12,520 nt of DNA from Gloeopeniophorella convolvens (taxonomy: Eukaryota; Basidiomycota; Agaricomycetes; Russulales), in contig WTXD01000319.1 of the NCBI GenBank assembly GCA_022496205.1, forward strand, positions 1 through 12,520, read 5' to 3'. Shown here one piece after another: positions 1 through 8,761 of the stretch. The notes beneath the pieces were generated by a model. That model was not told where the DNA came from and did not search any database. It saw only the letters and a list, made by a program, of their open reading frames with translations. Positions within the stretch are counted from its first letter, which is position 1; each line of letters begins with the position of its first letter. The position numbers were made by a program, and so were the translations under genes.

Positions 1-484
1 TAAATGCGCGGATGGGCGTATCGCCGCACAGCCTTGAGAAAAGGTTGGACGAGCCAAGAGCATCCAACGTCCGTAACGTGATCAGCAGACTTCGTGGTGA
101 CGAAGGAGGCCGGGGTGCCGTGCAAATGCGACATTTCTTGGGACCCTTGTGGTTATGACTGAATTCATGCATAAGGTCAGCGGACCTCCTTCCGACCGCG
201 AGATATCCAAGAGGAAGTCACTTTTGGAGAGTATGACTTGGGGCGACCTGCGTTAAGGTAAGTGGAATTCGAAGGGCAAGGGCGCAGTGAAAAGAAGATT
301 TCTCTGCCTAGGCATCCCGGACCGACAAACCACTATGCTGGTCTCGTTCTCATGGATTCCTCCGGCGGAAAGAAGACAAGACACCATCGTTGATAATCGC
401 TGGGTAAGGGATTATTCCATTTGGCGCGCCCGGGGAGACTGCAAGTCACCAAGGCCTTCAACACATGTTCCGAACTTGATAGCC
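1..484. other. 3' flank of the methyltransferase gene, no gene seen
   Basis: I see no supportable coding region here. The only open frame of any length, on the plus strand from 287, runs into the antisense of the methyltransferase last exon and has no recognisable motif. The stretch should hold the 3' UTR and polyadenylation region of the minus-strand methyltransferase, whose stop codon is at 485-487, but no clear terminator motif stands out. Confidence 0.5.
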
Positions 485-1736
485 CTACAATCTAGTTACC
501 GACCAGGTCAGGACATACAAGGGTACATGCGCGTCCATATCTGGGAAGATTCTAGAAACCTCGTCTCTGGGAACTTCCGTCACGTACGCCCTAACCTTCA
601 CAGTGCCGTCAGCGAATACCTGGCCATCCCAAAGTTTCGTCCAAGACTCAGGTGAGTGACAGAACATCCCTCGGCGATTCGTCGAACGTTTTCGTACTCC
701 TGTTTCAGGAAGCCCGATATGCTGACCAAAAACCATTGAGTCTGGTTGGGGTGAGAGCAAGCCGGCGAGTGCGCGCGCGAGGTGAAGTTGCCCATCCTCC
801 GGGAAAAGGTGGAAGAAGGCAGAGGCATGAATTGCTGTTACGTGTCCACGAAGGGGATTCAATGAAGTCAGCCCGCGTAGATCTGGCGATTTCTCAAGTG
901 GAGGCGATTTCATCGTGAATGGTGCCACGACGTCAAGGTGCCCGGGGTCAAACGCATCGCCGGGAACAAATGCCACCGGAAACGTATCGGGGGTGGTCCT
1001 GAAGAGCTTATGTCCCAGATCCCAGAATGCTGACAACACTAGCTCGCCGGATATCTCGTCTGGAAACGGCACAGAATACGCACCTTGATGCAGGTCCGAG
1101 GTAACTACATTTTGCAGAGGATACCCGTCAGCGATAGCCTTCCGGGCATCGTTCCCAACTATGAAGTATATGGATACAAGATGAGCTGGACGAGAAGCGG
1201 AGGACGCACAACAGCAGCCAATATCCAAGAAGATTGCACCTTCACGTTCCCGTCCGAGTTTTAGTAAGTCTTGATATGGGAAGAGGCGCGAGATCTTCAG
1301 TCTGATTCAGTACCCCATGTCAATATCGTGACGCAGTTGCAAAGGCATTCGGTACTTCGCCCAGGAAAAGCGGCGTATGCAAGGGTACGGATGCACCTAA
1401 TCCAGCTGTAAGACCCAAATCTCTTACAGCAATGTGACAAGAGATATTCAATACCTTATAAGCTTCAACCTGGATGGAAAGAAGGTGCGCCTTCAGCGCA
1501 CCATCATCTTGGATGCCGGTTTGCTGCTTGAAGAATACAGTCTCGGCGTCTTTGAGCTGATAAAGGCTTTCGTCCAATTCTACAGCTGGCTGATCGTGGG
1601 TATTTGGGACTATTACCAGATTTGCAGGGTCCAAGGTTGGTGCGGGTAGGCCAACGCGGAGAGATTCAGCGGCTGTGGCGAATCCAGGTTCAACGGGAGG
1701 CACCAAGTTCGGAGAAATAGGCTGCTCTGAGGCCAT
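485..1736 (-). CDS. SAM-dependent methyltransferase, fungal family, five exons
   Basis: This is a predicted class I S-adenosylmethionine-dependent methyltransferase; substrate unknown. Minus-strand exons are 1736-1455, 1396-1356, 1301-1210, 1158-1084 and 1029-485. The four introns (58, 54, 51 and 54 nt) all have GT and AG ends. Exon lengths sum to 1035 nt, giving 344 residues and a stop, with no frame break. The SAM-binding motif I FLDIGCCFGND (residues about 132-142) is created only by splicing at 1209/1159. It is followed by the acidic motif TSDLHQ (158-163), then FWDLGHKLF and FVPGDAFD (about 185-191). Later come SLNPLRGHVTAIHAS, FFHLF, FCHSPESWTKLWDG and the C-terminal end WSVTRL. All are typical, as I recall, of a methyltransferase family common in Agaricomycetes and distantly related to fungal meroterpenoid methyltransferases. 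The start at 1736 has a strong context (CACCATGG). The gene lies downstream of the ABC transporter pseudogene on the same strand. Class is fairly secure; biological role is not. Confidence 0.85.
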
Positions 1737-1764
1737 GGTGGTGGTGAGTAGCTGCAGCTGCCAT
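1690..1764 (-). promoter_or_regulatory. Possible upstream ORF overlapping the methyltransferase start
   Basis: An ATG on the minus strand at 1764-1762 lies 28 nt before the chosen methyltransferase ATG and is out of frame with it. It opens a short frame that ends at 1690, inside the first exon. If transcription starts upstream of 1764, this overlapping reading frame could reduce translation of the methyltransferase. Whether it is in the transcript cannot be told from the sequence. Confidence 0.3.
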
Positions 1765-2169
1765 GTTGATTGGATCACTCCTCGTAATATCGCAGGGCGG
1801 ACGCCGCGATTGCGGCATGCGACGGCTGCCAAATACGGCGCCCCGCGACAACCCGCAACTCCGCGCGACGTCTCGCCCGTCCGAACCCAGGAGGAACTTC
1901 ATGCCGCACTTGAGGCAGGAGATGACTAACGCAACCTGCTCCGCATGGTGTCCAAATTGTCCGTCGCGCGGTCGCAGGATGTGTGCATATGGCGGTACAT
2001 AGTCAACATGATGTCACCCTAGTCAATTGTTACGTAGTCCGATTCTGGGGTGCCAGGTGTCAAAAGTGGGGAAGTGGATCCGGATAACATGTTCGTGCAT
2101 TGAAGCTGAGCGGTTCTCCGAGGCAATAGTAAACGCATGAGCTGTCTAAGATAAATAAAAAACCCACAG
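1737..2169 (-). promoter_or_regulatory. Intergenic region with putative methyltransferase promoter
   Basis: This stretch separates the 3' end of the ABC transporter remnant from the methyltransferase start codon. On the minus strand a CCAAT pentamer (plus-strand ATTGG at 1769-1773) sits about 33 bp before the ATG. No convincing TATA box was found. Nothing else in the interval reads as a gene. Confidence 0.35.
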
Positions 2170-2361
2170 GTCCCGCTGCTTCCTTCTGCTTAGCGGTCTC
2201 TTCTAATCCAGTGGGCATGCCGCTTGACGCCACCGTATTGCGGAAAACACCACCGTCCTCTTGTATCAGGCTTAATGGCGTATCGAACTCTACAACGACG
2301 CCCTTATTCAGCACAACCACTTTGTCGTAATCGATGATCGTAGTCTTCGATCGATGCGCGA

Positions 2362-2422
2362 CTGATGTGTAAGATGAACAAGCCAAAGCCGGCATCGCAT
2401 GGTGGACAGTAAATCAGCATGC
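2362..2422 (-). other. Relic intron of the ABC transporter pseudogene (GC-AG)
   Basis: Removing 61 nt joins the end of the second nucleotide-binding domain (DSLLLT) to the H-loop region as T-I-A-H-R, the expected family sequence. The donor dinucleotide is GC (GCATGC) rather than GT and the acceptor is CAG. GC donors occur naturally at low frequency, so this may be either native or a decayed GT. Confidence 0.5.
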
Positions 2423-2732
2423 TTGTCAGAAGCAACGAGTCAACAAGTTCTTCGCATATGGTACTCCGGAACTCCGCGTCTGTAACGAAGTCAATGGCGT
2501 TGGTAATTTCGTGGAAGACGACTAACGAGCTGCGCCCCAGTAGCGCACGTGCTATGGCAATCAGTTTGGACGCAGAATGAGAGGCGGCTTCGAGGACGAC
2601 CGGGGGTCCCAGGGGAAGGTGTAGATACTCAGCTACGCGCTCGACAAAACTGGATGTAAAAAGAACAGCGACGACATTGAGTAATTCAAGATTCGATAAA
2701 AGTCAGATTCAGATCCAGAACGTGTATTACAT

Positions 2733-2780
2733 CTGTGCTCATGAGTAGGCAAAGATGTCAAGGAATTATGCGGTTCTAAC
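2733..2780 (-). other. Relic intron of the ABC transporter pseudogene (GT-AG)
   Basis: A 48-nt stretch starting GTTAGA and ending GCACAG on the minus strand separates KIDRTIQ from the next reading M-stop-YTFWI. Family members have a Trp where the stop TAA (2729-2727) now stands. Two further TGA codons follow in the same frame at 2711-2709 and 2705-2703. The conserved intron position supports the reading of a once-functional multi-exon gene. Confidence 0.55.
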
Positions 2781-3966
2781 CTGAATGGTTCGGTCGATCT
2801 TGGAGTGAAAGGTATCTAGAGACTCGCCCGACGGAAATGCACAAACAGTAAACACGCCTTCAAGGAGTCCACTAGAACCCGATAAGAATGGGGTGCAAGG
2901 TCGCCTCCACATATGCATCCTGCGCAGATCATGTCCAGTGTTTAGGTACCCGATAGAAATACGTACCCGATCATGAAGGCAACTCAGGAAAGATGAATCT
3001 GGAGATCGCGGATAAGTAAAGCGGTGCTAAGGGGAGGTAAGTTACGCGTTACGTACTACATAGTATTTAGGGTGGATGCTCCAAAGTTAGCGAGCGAGTT
3101 GACAGCTTGGAAAGATGCGGCCCACGATGAATCAATGACCTCCCTAGTATTGCGTATGGCCAAACAAGTGTCCCTCCTTGATCTTGTTGAAGCGATTCAG
3201 AATACGACCTAAGGATGTCAATGACGAGACTGCGTTACGTTGTGAAACGTGCCTTATCTTGCAGCGTTGTGTCGCGCCACCGCATGGTTGCACCCACGAC
3301 CGTGAAGAGCAATTGATCGAATGATGCCTTGCTTGAACAGCGCCCTTAATGCACGCAAACTGTGCCAGCGAACGGGACTGCAGCGCACAAAACCCCAACA
3401 AGCGCGGAGCCAAGACCCAGGGCGGGGTAGACGGCAACGCAGAAGAGCGTGATCTTGGCCGCTGGGCAACGCGGCACGGGCACGCGTTTCGAAACTTTGC
3501 ATGGCACTAGAACCTGAAGCCATGTCCGTCCCGACCAAGTGCAAAGATACAAGACGATCCCCCGGTGGTCCAGTATTAGAGTCACAATACGCATCTCCCC
3601 ATTACTGTAAACACATTCAGTGACACTGAGCTCAGTCTCTGGTTCGTGATGAGGCACCTTCAACCAGATCTTTTCAAATACGCCCAACACCTGGCAGCCG
3701 GTCGTGGATCAGGGACATGTATACTCCGAGCAGGAGATCGCACCTCAACGGAGATCAACACAGGAGAGAACAGCGCCATACTTGAAAAACTATGGGCCGA
3801 CGTATCGCAGTGCAATGTTGACCATCACCGAGACGATTTCGAGGCTACGGACAACCTCCTCAGCACGATCGTACGGCGCAACACTGACAAACTAAGCCAT
3901 TTAGTTGGACTGCACACATGGCATCCCGCAAGACTGGCCGTCCAAAGGCGACGGAGGAGAGTGGAC

Positions 3967-4023
3967 CCGTTATATGGCTCGTTCAATGAGCGTTCAGAAC
4001 GGTTCCATGCCTTGGACGCATAC
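3967..4023 (-). other. Relic intron of the ABC pseudogene with damaged acceptor
   Basis: The donor GTATGCG at 4023 is good, and removing 57 nt joins the exons in frame as I-K-S-T-L-L-R-R-L-W, matching the family. The intron would then end in CGG rather than CAG or TAG, so the acceptor appears to have mutated. Just upstream in the gene, a run of five Cs (plus-strand Gs 4051-4055) marks a frame break between the SPTLRSRP and PVYMQFSPIK readings. Confidence 0.45.
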
Positions 4024-4249
4024 TTGATGGGGCTGAACTGCATATAAACAGGGGGCGCGAACGCAGTGTAGGACTCAACTCCCACACGTCGTCCTCGCCC
4101 AGAGTAGAGCTGGTACCCTTGACGGGCAATCAGGACGGAACACGTACGGGCGTGCACCGGAAGCGTACCCGTTTCACCAGTGGCCCCACCCACGAGAAAG
4201 AGACCCAGCCCCCCAATGTTGTGCTATCCTCAGATGAAACCGAGATACC

Positions 4250-4309
4250 CTGTCCGCTTCCGCAAATCAGCACACTCCTAGCACCAGTTTGGAGACTTAC
4301 AACCCTTAC
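4250..4309 (-). other. Relic intron of the ABC transporter pseudogene (GT-AG)
   Basis: A 60-nt interval starting GTAAGG and ending GGACAG separates the PSAGVDK reading from GISVSSEDSTTLGGW. Its removal keeps the frame and gives the expected spacing before the WVSFSWVGPLVKR motif that opens the first membrane domain of this transporter family. Both splice sites still look functional. Confidence 0.6.
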
Positions 4310-5144
4310 TTTATCGACTCCCGCGCTTGGGGTGGCGATAGGCATGCCCAGCACGGCGGCGGCCACGACAAACGGAACGAATGAGTTGCATATATGCGCG
4401 ACCAGAGTCGATGTGGGAGTGAGGGGCATGCCTCGCGCCTGCTTGCCGTAGAACGCTATACCCAGAGCTGCAGCTGCAGCAGCAGTGGATAGGCACAGGG
4501 ACTCGACCATAGGGCGGCGTTTGCCTCGGTCGAACGACCAGGCACACAGTCGCAGACAATCAGGTCAAGACGTCCAAAACCCTCACATGGCCCCGAAATC
4601 AACACTCTCACCCCCAACCAAGCGAACGTCTTCAGAACCGCAGCCCACGACAGCACGAGCGACCTCCGGAGGTCCGCTCCGGCTGACACCCCCGACTCGG
4701 GCCTTGACGCGTCTTCGCCGCGCACACCGCGGCTTTCGGAACACAGTAGAGCCTCTGCTTGCTGGAGCATAAGGAACGGACGAAGCGGCGTCTTGACAGC
4801 GCGCAACAACCCGAAGAACCTCGTGGGTGGGGAGCTGATGCCGCATGCAGAACGCGAGCACGAGGGCAGCTGGCACGACGGTGCCCCAAACGGTGACGGC
4901 ACACGATGTATCGGAGGGCGCGGTGCCTCCAGAGAGGCGACGGGACATGGGTTTGGCGCAGAAAGTAGTGATTTTCCTGAGTCGGAGGTCCGAAGCATGG
5001 TGAATTTGCGCATGATGATGGCGCCGGTGATGGCCGCGCGCTCCGCGCCGCGCACATCGGCCTCCAGCCCCGCAATTACGTAACACTGTCATTACGCTCT
5101 CAAACCACTGCTTGACACTGGTCCGACATCTGAGCTGAGGATGG

Positions 5145-5174
5145 AATGTGCACTGTCGATCGAGGGTGCACATT
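5145..5174. repeat. Perfect 9-bp inverted repeat
   Basis: The left arm AATGTGCAC (5145-5153) and the right arm GTGCACATT (5166-5174) are perfect reverse complements, separated by 12 nt. Each arm contains the palindrome GTGCAC. The element lies just upstream of the transporter pseudogene on its minus-strand side. It could be a binding site or hairpin of that lost promoter, or chance. Confidence 0.4.
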
Positions 5175-5578
5175 ATGTATGTTGCAGTTAACATCGTTCT
5201 GGTCCTTACGATCTAGAAATCCCAAGGTCACACCTGCTCCTGAGCTTTCTTGTGCGATAGGTTCGCAGTTCACCGCTCAAAGACCCAGAAATCGAACCTA
5301 CTTGTTCAGCTATCTACCAAAATATGTACATACAGCATTCGAACTTGGATCGAATCCGCAATACAACATCAAGACGCACAGTAATGTTCAGATCCGCCCT
5401 GAAAACTCATCTGATCTTCCATAAAATGATCACGCGCGCTTCCGTGGCAGACGAGTTAGGGAAGCTAATAGCAGTTCGTCGAACAAAGTGAGGTTCAGGG
5501 GGGACGTTGAGAGGGGCTCAATTCAAACCGACTGTGTCCTGAGCTCCCAGGCGTGCCCAGATTGGCAGCGCGCTTGAG

Positions 5579-5832
5579 AACTGCAACAAGCGACTACGGA
5601 AATCGCCGTTATCCAACTGGAACGACAGATGGCTGACACCGCGGAACAGCTGAATGGTAGCGGAGAAGTCGTCAGTAACGTACTGCGACCTCGAGGGTGA
5701 GTCACCTACATATCAATGGCCAGAGAAGTAAACGGAGAGAACTTATCTGAAAGACAGCGAAGCTCTAAAGGTCTGCGACGCTCGACCCCAACGGCATCGT
5801 GGACGAATCAAGCTTTCACGTGGCGGCCTCGA
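5579..5832 (+). other. Weak candidate spliced coiled-coil fragment
   Basis: Reading from 5579 gives LQQATTEIAVIQLERQMAD and continues as a charged, heptad-like sequence to a good donor GTGAGT at 5697. A 61-nt intron with a plausible branch region (TTATCTGA) ends in ACAG at 5757. The following reading, GEALKVCDAR, stays in frame but meets a stop shortly after. An in-frame stop lies just before the first part at 5574-5576. The composition resembles a coiled coil, but no family was recognised. This could be a relic exon or chance. Confidence 0.2.
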
Positions 5833-8483
5833 TGAATAAGGTGGACACGAGACAGGTATTCAAATGGCCAGGATCTCCCAGAAAGCGGGAGCCGAAAAGG
5901 GACGTGAGCGCGGACGCCGGAGGCTGTCACCAGAATCCAAACAAAGCGAGGGACCGACAATCCCGCTCGCCTGTGATTTCGAAGCGCGAGCCAGAATGGC
6001 CATAGTCCTGCCAATCCCCATCAGTTCATGTGTCTAGGTGCACGCAAGTCAAAGTCCATTCGACTGATTGGTCGGGACATGGGAAAAGAGGATTTGTTAC
6101 AGACGGCCAGTGCGTTCGTGCAGTTCTCGAAGTCCAGCAAGGCGTAACACAGTACGGAGAAGGCCGGCAATGTCGCAAGATATCCAAGCATAGAGGCCTC
6201 TGGGGAAGCACAGTCAAATAGTCAATGCACCTGAGTCAAGTAGCCGCACACTTGCCTCTAAGGCCGCAATTTTCGTGAACACCCGGAATGGAGTCCGGCA
6301 AGCCAATCTAAGTTGTGCGGAAGCCAGAACCAGCGGCGGCGCAGGTCCGAGCAAACCCGACGCCGCACGTGAGATGGGCGCGAGCTTCCGTGCTAGTCCG
6401 AGCTCTTGGTTCCCGAGACAACCCGGAGCGCCGGGGTAACCCGACGAACGGTGAGCGCGGCCGGGGAAGTTGAATGAGCCATACGTGTCAACGAACGTAG
6501 TTGTACGAAGCTGCGGCAGGCGCCACGCCAAGATAACGGAGGAGCCTGGGGGCACACTTCGCGCCTCAGGACCAAGTAGGGGCTACCCAACGGCATTCGG
6601 CATGAGATTCAAGATGGACTCCGCGATATGAACTGTTACCGTAACGGAGGGCTGGCCACAAAGAAGCAGGCCTCGTCCGAGCTTTATTTGCTTGGCTCGC
6701 CTGAGGGCGCCTGGTGGTGGGAATGTCAGCGCCGACTCCTGAGAAGCGCAGTGGGAGCGCCGCGCTGAGTACGCGCGCGCGCGAACCAAAGTGGCATGCT
6801 TGGTATTGTCAGGGCATTCCCTCACGGACCTTTGCCGGCATGTCTTTTGCCTTCTATTTCGTCGCGTTTTCAAAGCGATCCATTATGGACAGGTGGCGAA
6901 GAGAACCCGTCGTGGCGTGCAGTCTCGTCGAAATGCCGAGAGATCGATAGGTGTGAGAGGTACGAGGCGGAGCTATTTTTAGACCTGACGTAGACACGTT
7001 CGCCCGCGGCCATTCGCATTTGACGGTATGTCGGCAGCAGAGCGCAAGTTCACTGCGTCGGTCCGAAAAATAATGGGCATTCGGGGATCCAGGTCCTGCC
7101 GTCGTTCCTGAGCATACATGAAGAAGACCGCGCACATCCGCAAGGTATCACCAATGCACTCAGGATTGTATTGCCCTATCCGCATCGTAAGCAAGCCCGA
7201 CCTGAAGGATGACGGGCCCTGGGGAATACAGACGCGCGTTCTGCGCAGCAGAGCGTATCGCCGCATGGAAGGAGAGCTATGGCGAATGCTAGAACAACTT
7301 GTGACCCCTGAGGTATTTGTTGAGACACCGAAGGTAGTACGTACAGCAGACCATTGCTTTTGGAATTGCAAACAGGCACTCGTGCTGGTGGCGAGGGCAT
7401 GAGAGCGCCCGGAATATCTCGTATCCTATCGACGCTGAGCATGAGTGCTTGGCCCGCTGAGCTGTCAAATATACGTACTTAAGTGTGTCATTTCTGAGCG
7501 AAATGCTCAGGATCAGATGTAGTGTGGGTCATGCTGCGCTTGGGAGAAGCGCCAGTGACGAGAATCTGAGGAAAACTATCCTAGTTAGGCGTCATATCGT
7601 GGGGCCGCGGTCGCGTGCCAACGTCCGAAGAAGGCAAACGCATGGGCTAGACAGGGTGTGTTCGAAGGCCAAGCTATAAACGGGAACTGGATTGGGTCGC
7701 ATGAACCTGTGAGAAGAACCCGAGCAATGAATAGTCATACGGCAAGGCCGATTCGAAGCAGGCTCGACGATAGCAGCACACGGCTCCTGGTTATGGTACG
7801 TTGATGAGCAAAGGTGGTCGCCCCTAAACCCCAACAAAATGGGCGGGGAGAAGACGGTGTTCCCAGGTGCAAGGCTCTGCGAACATCATCTTATGCTGCG
7901 GAACAGGTTACAGGACCCGGAAAGTCACATACTGAAAGCATGGAAAATTCGATCGAGTTAAATAAAGATGTAAGTTGCTTGGGCACAAGAGAGCAGCAGG
8001 CTGATCGCGGAGGAATGAGGCCGATGCCGATGATGCCGAGCGGAATGCGGCGTGCCGCAGTATGGGAGACAAAGAATACAACCGAGGAAAAGAGAACCAG
8101 AAGTGAGTGATCATAATCTGTCCGCATGAGTGACTGCGCAATGCATGAGGTGTGCACAGGCTGTCGGTAAAGAGGAGGGGCATAGTGGCAGTGAGGGCGT
8201 GATGACATACGGTACCGGAAGAACGGAGGCTGGAACTGCTTGAACTCTTGGCAACGATCGAACAGCTTAGTGAGTTGTTACTTGTTTAGAGCATACAAGG
8301 CTTATCTAGCGCACGTCGGTCAGGGCCATGGAAGCACCGGTGATGCCGGGACGTGGAATCTGGGCTATGGTTTGCACATGGGCGGTGGGAACGGGGAAGT
8401 TAGAGGACAGAGAACGTAGGAAAGCACGCAAGAAAGGGAGGACAGAGCTACAAAGCAGCGTCGGCGCTGAAGGGAGGCTCAGT

Positions 8484-8488
8484 ATTGG
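8484..8488 (-). promoter_or_regulatory. CCAAT box (distal), PacC upstream region
   Basis: Plus-strand ATTGG, i.e. CCAAT on the minus strand, about 275 bp before the PacC start codon. CCAAT boxes bind the HAP/CBC complex in fungi in either orientation. A single pentamer is weak evidence on its own. Confidence 0.3.
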
Positions 8489-8530
8489 GAGCCCAGGGTG
8501 GAAGAGAGGGGTCTAGTCATTAGGGACGTG

Positions 8531-8536
8531 CTTGGC
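8531..8536 (-). promoter_or_regulatory. Outlying PacC-type site CTTGGC
   Basis: This hexamer is the reverse complement of the PacC recognition core GCCARG. It lies about 85 bp upstream of the main cluster of identical hexamers in the same promoter. Alone it could be chance; next to the cluster it is more likely part of the array. Confidence 0.4.
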
Positions 8537-8618
8537 GAGGACGACGACCAAAGGCAATGGCCGACAAGGAGATTCGGAGTGGGTGAGGAGTGCCTGGGCG
8601 GTGCACGTGATGGGGTGT

Positions 8619-8683
8619 GCCAAGGCTTGGCGTGTGCTTGGCAGATTGGCTGGGCACTTCTGGGCGCCAAGAGGAGTGCCAAG
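8619..8683. promoter_or_regulatory. Cluster of five PacC/Rim101 recognition hexamers
   Basis: The hexamer GCCAAG occurs on the plus strand at 8619-8624, 8666-8671 and 8678-8683, and on the minus strand (CTTGGC) at 8626-8631 and 8637-8642. The first two form a near-palindrome with one central base, GCCAAGGCTTGGC. GCCARG is the established DNA target of PacC in Aspergillus nidulans, bound by its zinc fingers. The cluster starts about 140 bp before the ATG of the PacC gene itself, so direct autoregulation is the natural inference. Five copies in 65 bp is far above chance for a 6-mer. Confidence 0.75.
8645..8649 (-). promoter_or_regulatory. CCAAT box within the PacC site cluster
   Basis: Plus-strand ATTGG lies between the CTTGGC at 8637-8642 and the GCCAAG at 8666-8671, about 115 bp before the start codon. 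That is a normal distance for a fungal CCAAT box. Its position among the PacC sites could make binding of the two factors competitive or cooperative. Confidence 0.4.
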
Positions 8684-8704
8684 AGGTCGACTGTGCCGCT
8701 GCGC

Positions 8705-8712
8705 TACATAAA
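8705..8712 (+). promoter_or_regulatory. TATA-like element of the PacC gene
   Basis: TACATAAA lies about 50 bp before the ATG and is followed by a pyrimidine-rich stretch (about 8726-8761) of the kind that surrounds fungal transcription starts. Initiation probably falls in that stretch, which would give a very short 5' UTR. Confidence 0.45.
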
Positions 8713-8761
8713 CACCTTCCGCTCGTCAGCCCAGCCTCTCTGCCCGATCCCGTTTCTCCTC

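Larger units (their letters stand above)
2170..4910 (-). pseudogene. ABCC-type (YCF1/MRP-like) ABC transporter pseudogene
   Basis: These are collinear fragments of a full-size ABCC exporter. In N-to-C order: N-terminal membrane part (LRPFLMLQQAEALL near 4790-4745; FAWLGVRVL near 4610); VAHICN...AAAVLGMPIATPS (about 4400-4325); a 60-nt GT-AG intron (4309-4250) leading to TTLGGWVSFSWVGPLVKR; a GT-AG intron, then STLGEDDVWELSPTLRSRP and PVYMQFSPIK; STLLRRLW (3965-3935); VNIALRYVGP then TAG (3790-3792). From the second membrane domain: TMRWRDTT (about 3288-3265), GRILNRFNK (3209-3183), GLLEGVFTVCAF to KIDRTIQ (ending 2781), and, after a 48-nt intron, a TM stretch with three in-frame stops. Then come ERVAEYLHLP (about 2645-2615), ARALLGRSSLVVFHEITNAID (Walker B Asp replaced by His at 2513-2511), AHRSKTTIIDYDKVVVL and VVEFDTPLSLI. 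The whole first nucleotide-binding domain and the Walker A to Q-loop part of the second are missing. Intact relatives are near 1450 residues; this cannot encode a transporter. Confidence 0.85.
4911..8500. other. About 3.5 kb with no supportable gene
   Basis: Neither strand gives a recognisable protein, and the open frames are short, mutually overlapping and without family motifs. The beginning (to about 5200) would be the 5' end and promoter of the transporter pseudogene, and the end would be the distal PacC promoter. The interval could be old decayed coding sequence, as in the neighbouring pseudogene, or true intergenic DNA. No tRNA, long repeat or transposon signature was recognised. The inverted repeat at 5145-5174 and the weak spliced reading at 5579-5832 are listed separately. 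Confidence 0.5.

Noticed and set aside
2700..4060. Repeat-induced point mutation as the cause of the transporter decay
   Set aside because: Some stops could come from G-to-A changes in Trp codons. However, there are also indels, large deletions and other substitution types, and the adjacent methyltransferase is unaffected. No dinucleotide index could be computed.
4456..5194. Three overlapping minus-strand frames of 147-203 codons taken as separate genes
   Set aside because: Only short pieces resemble the N-terminal membrane region of the ABCC family, and the resemblance moves from frame to frame. They are better read as parts of one decayed gene.
6770..6784. Short alternating GC run (GCGCGCGC)
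   Set aside because: Too short to be a meaningful repeat or Z-DNA tract in a genome of this composition.
7118..7402. Plus-strand open frame of 94 codons with a plausible mixed composition
   Set aside because: No motif was recognised, there is no supporting splice context, and an overlapping minus-strand frame of 130 codons is just as open. Coding status cannot be supported.
8223..8283. Short Leu/Glu-rich reading (ERRLELLELLATIEQLSELL) ending in a stop
   Set aside because: Only about 20 residues, preceded by two in-frame stops, with no recognisable neighbour exon. It is probably chance, although it looks like a coiled coil.
8498..8761. In-frame N-terminal extension of PacC from an upstream ATG at 8498
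   Set aside because: It covers the TATA-like element, the CCAAT box and the PacC site cluster, and its translation is unlike PacC N-termini. The ATG at 8762 after the CT-rich leader is preferred.
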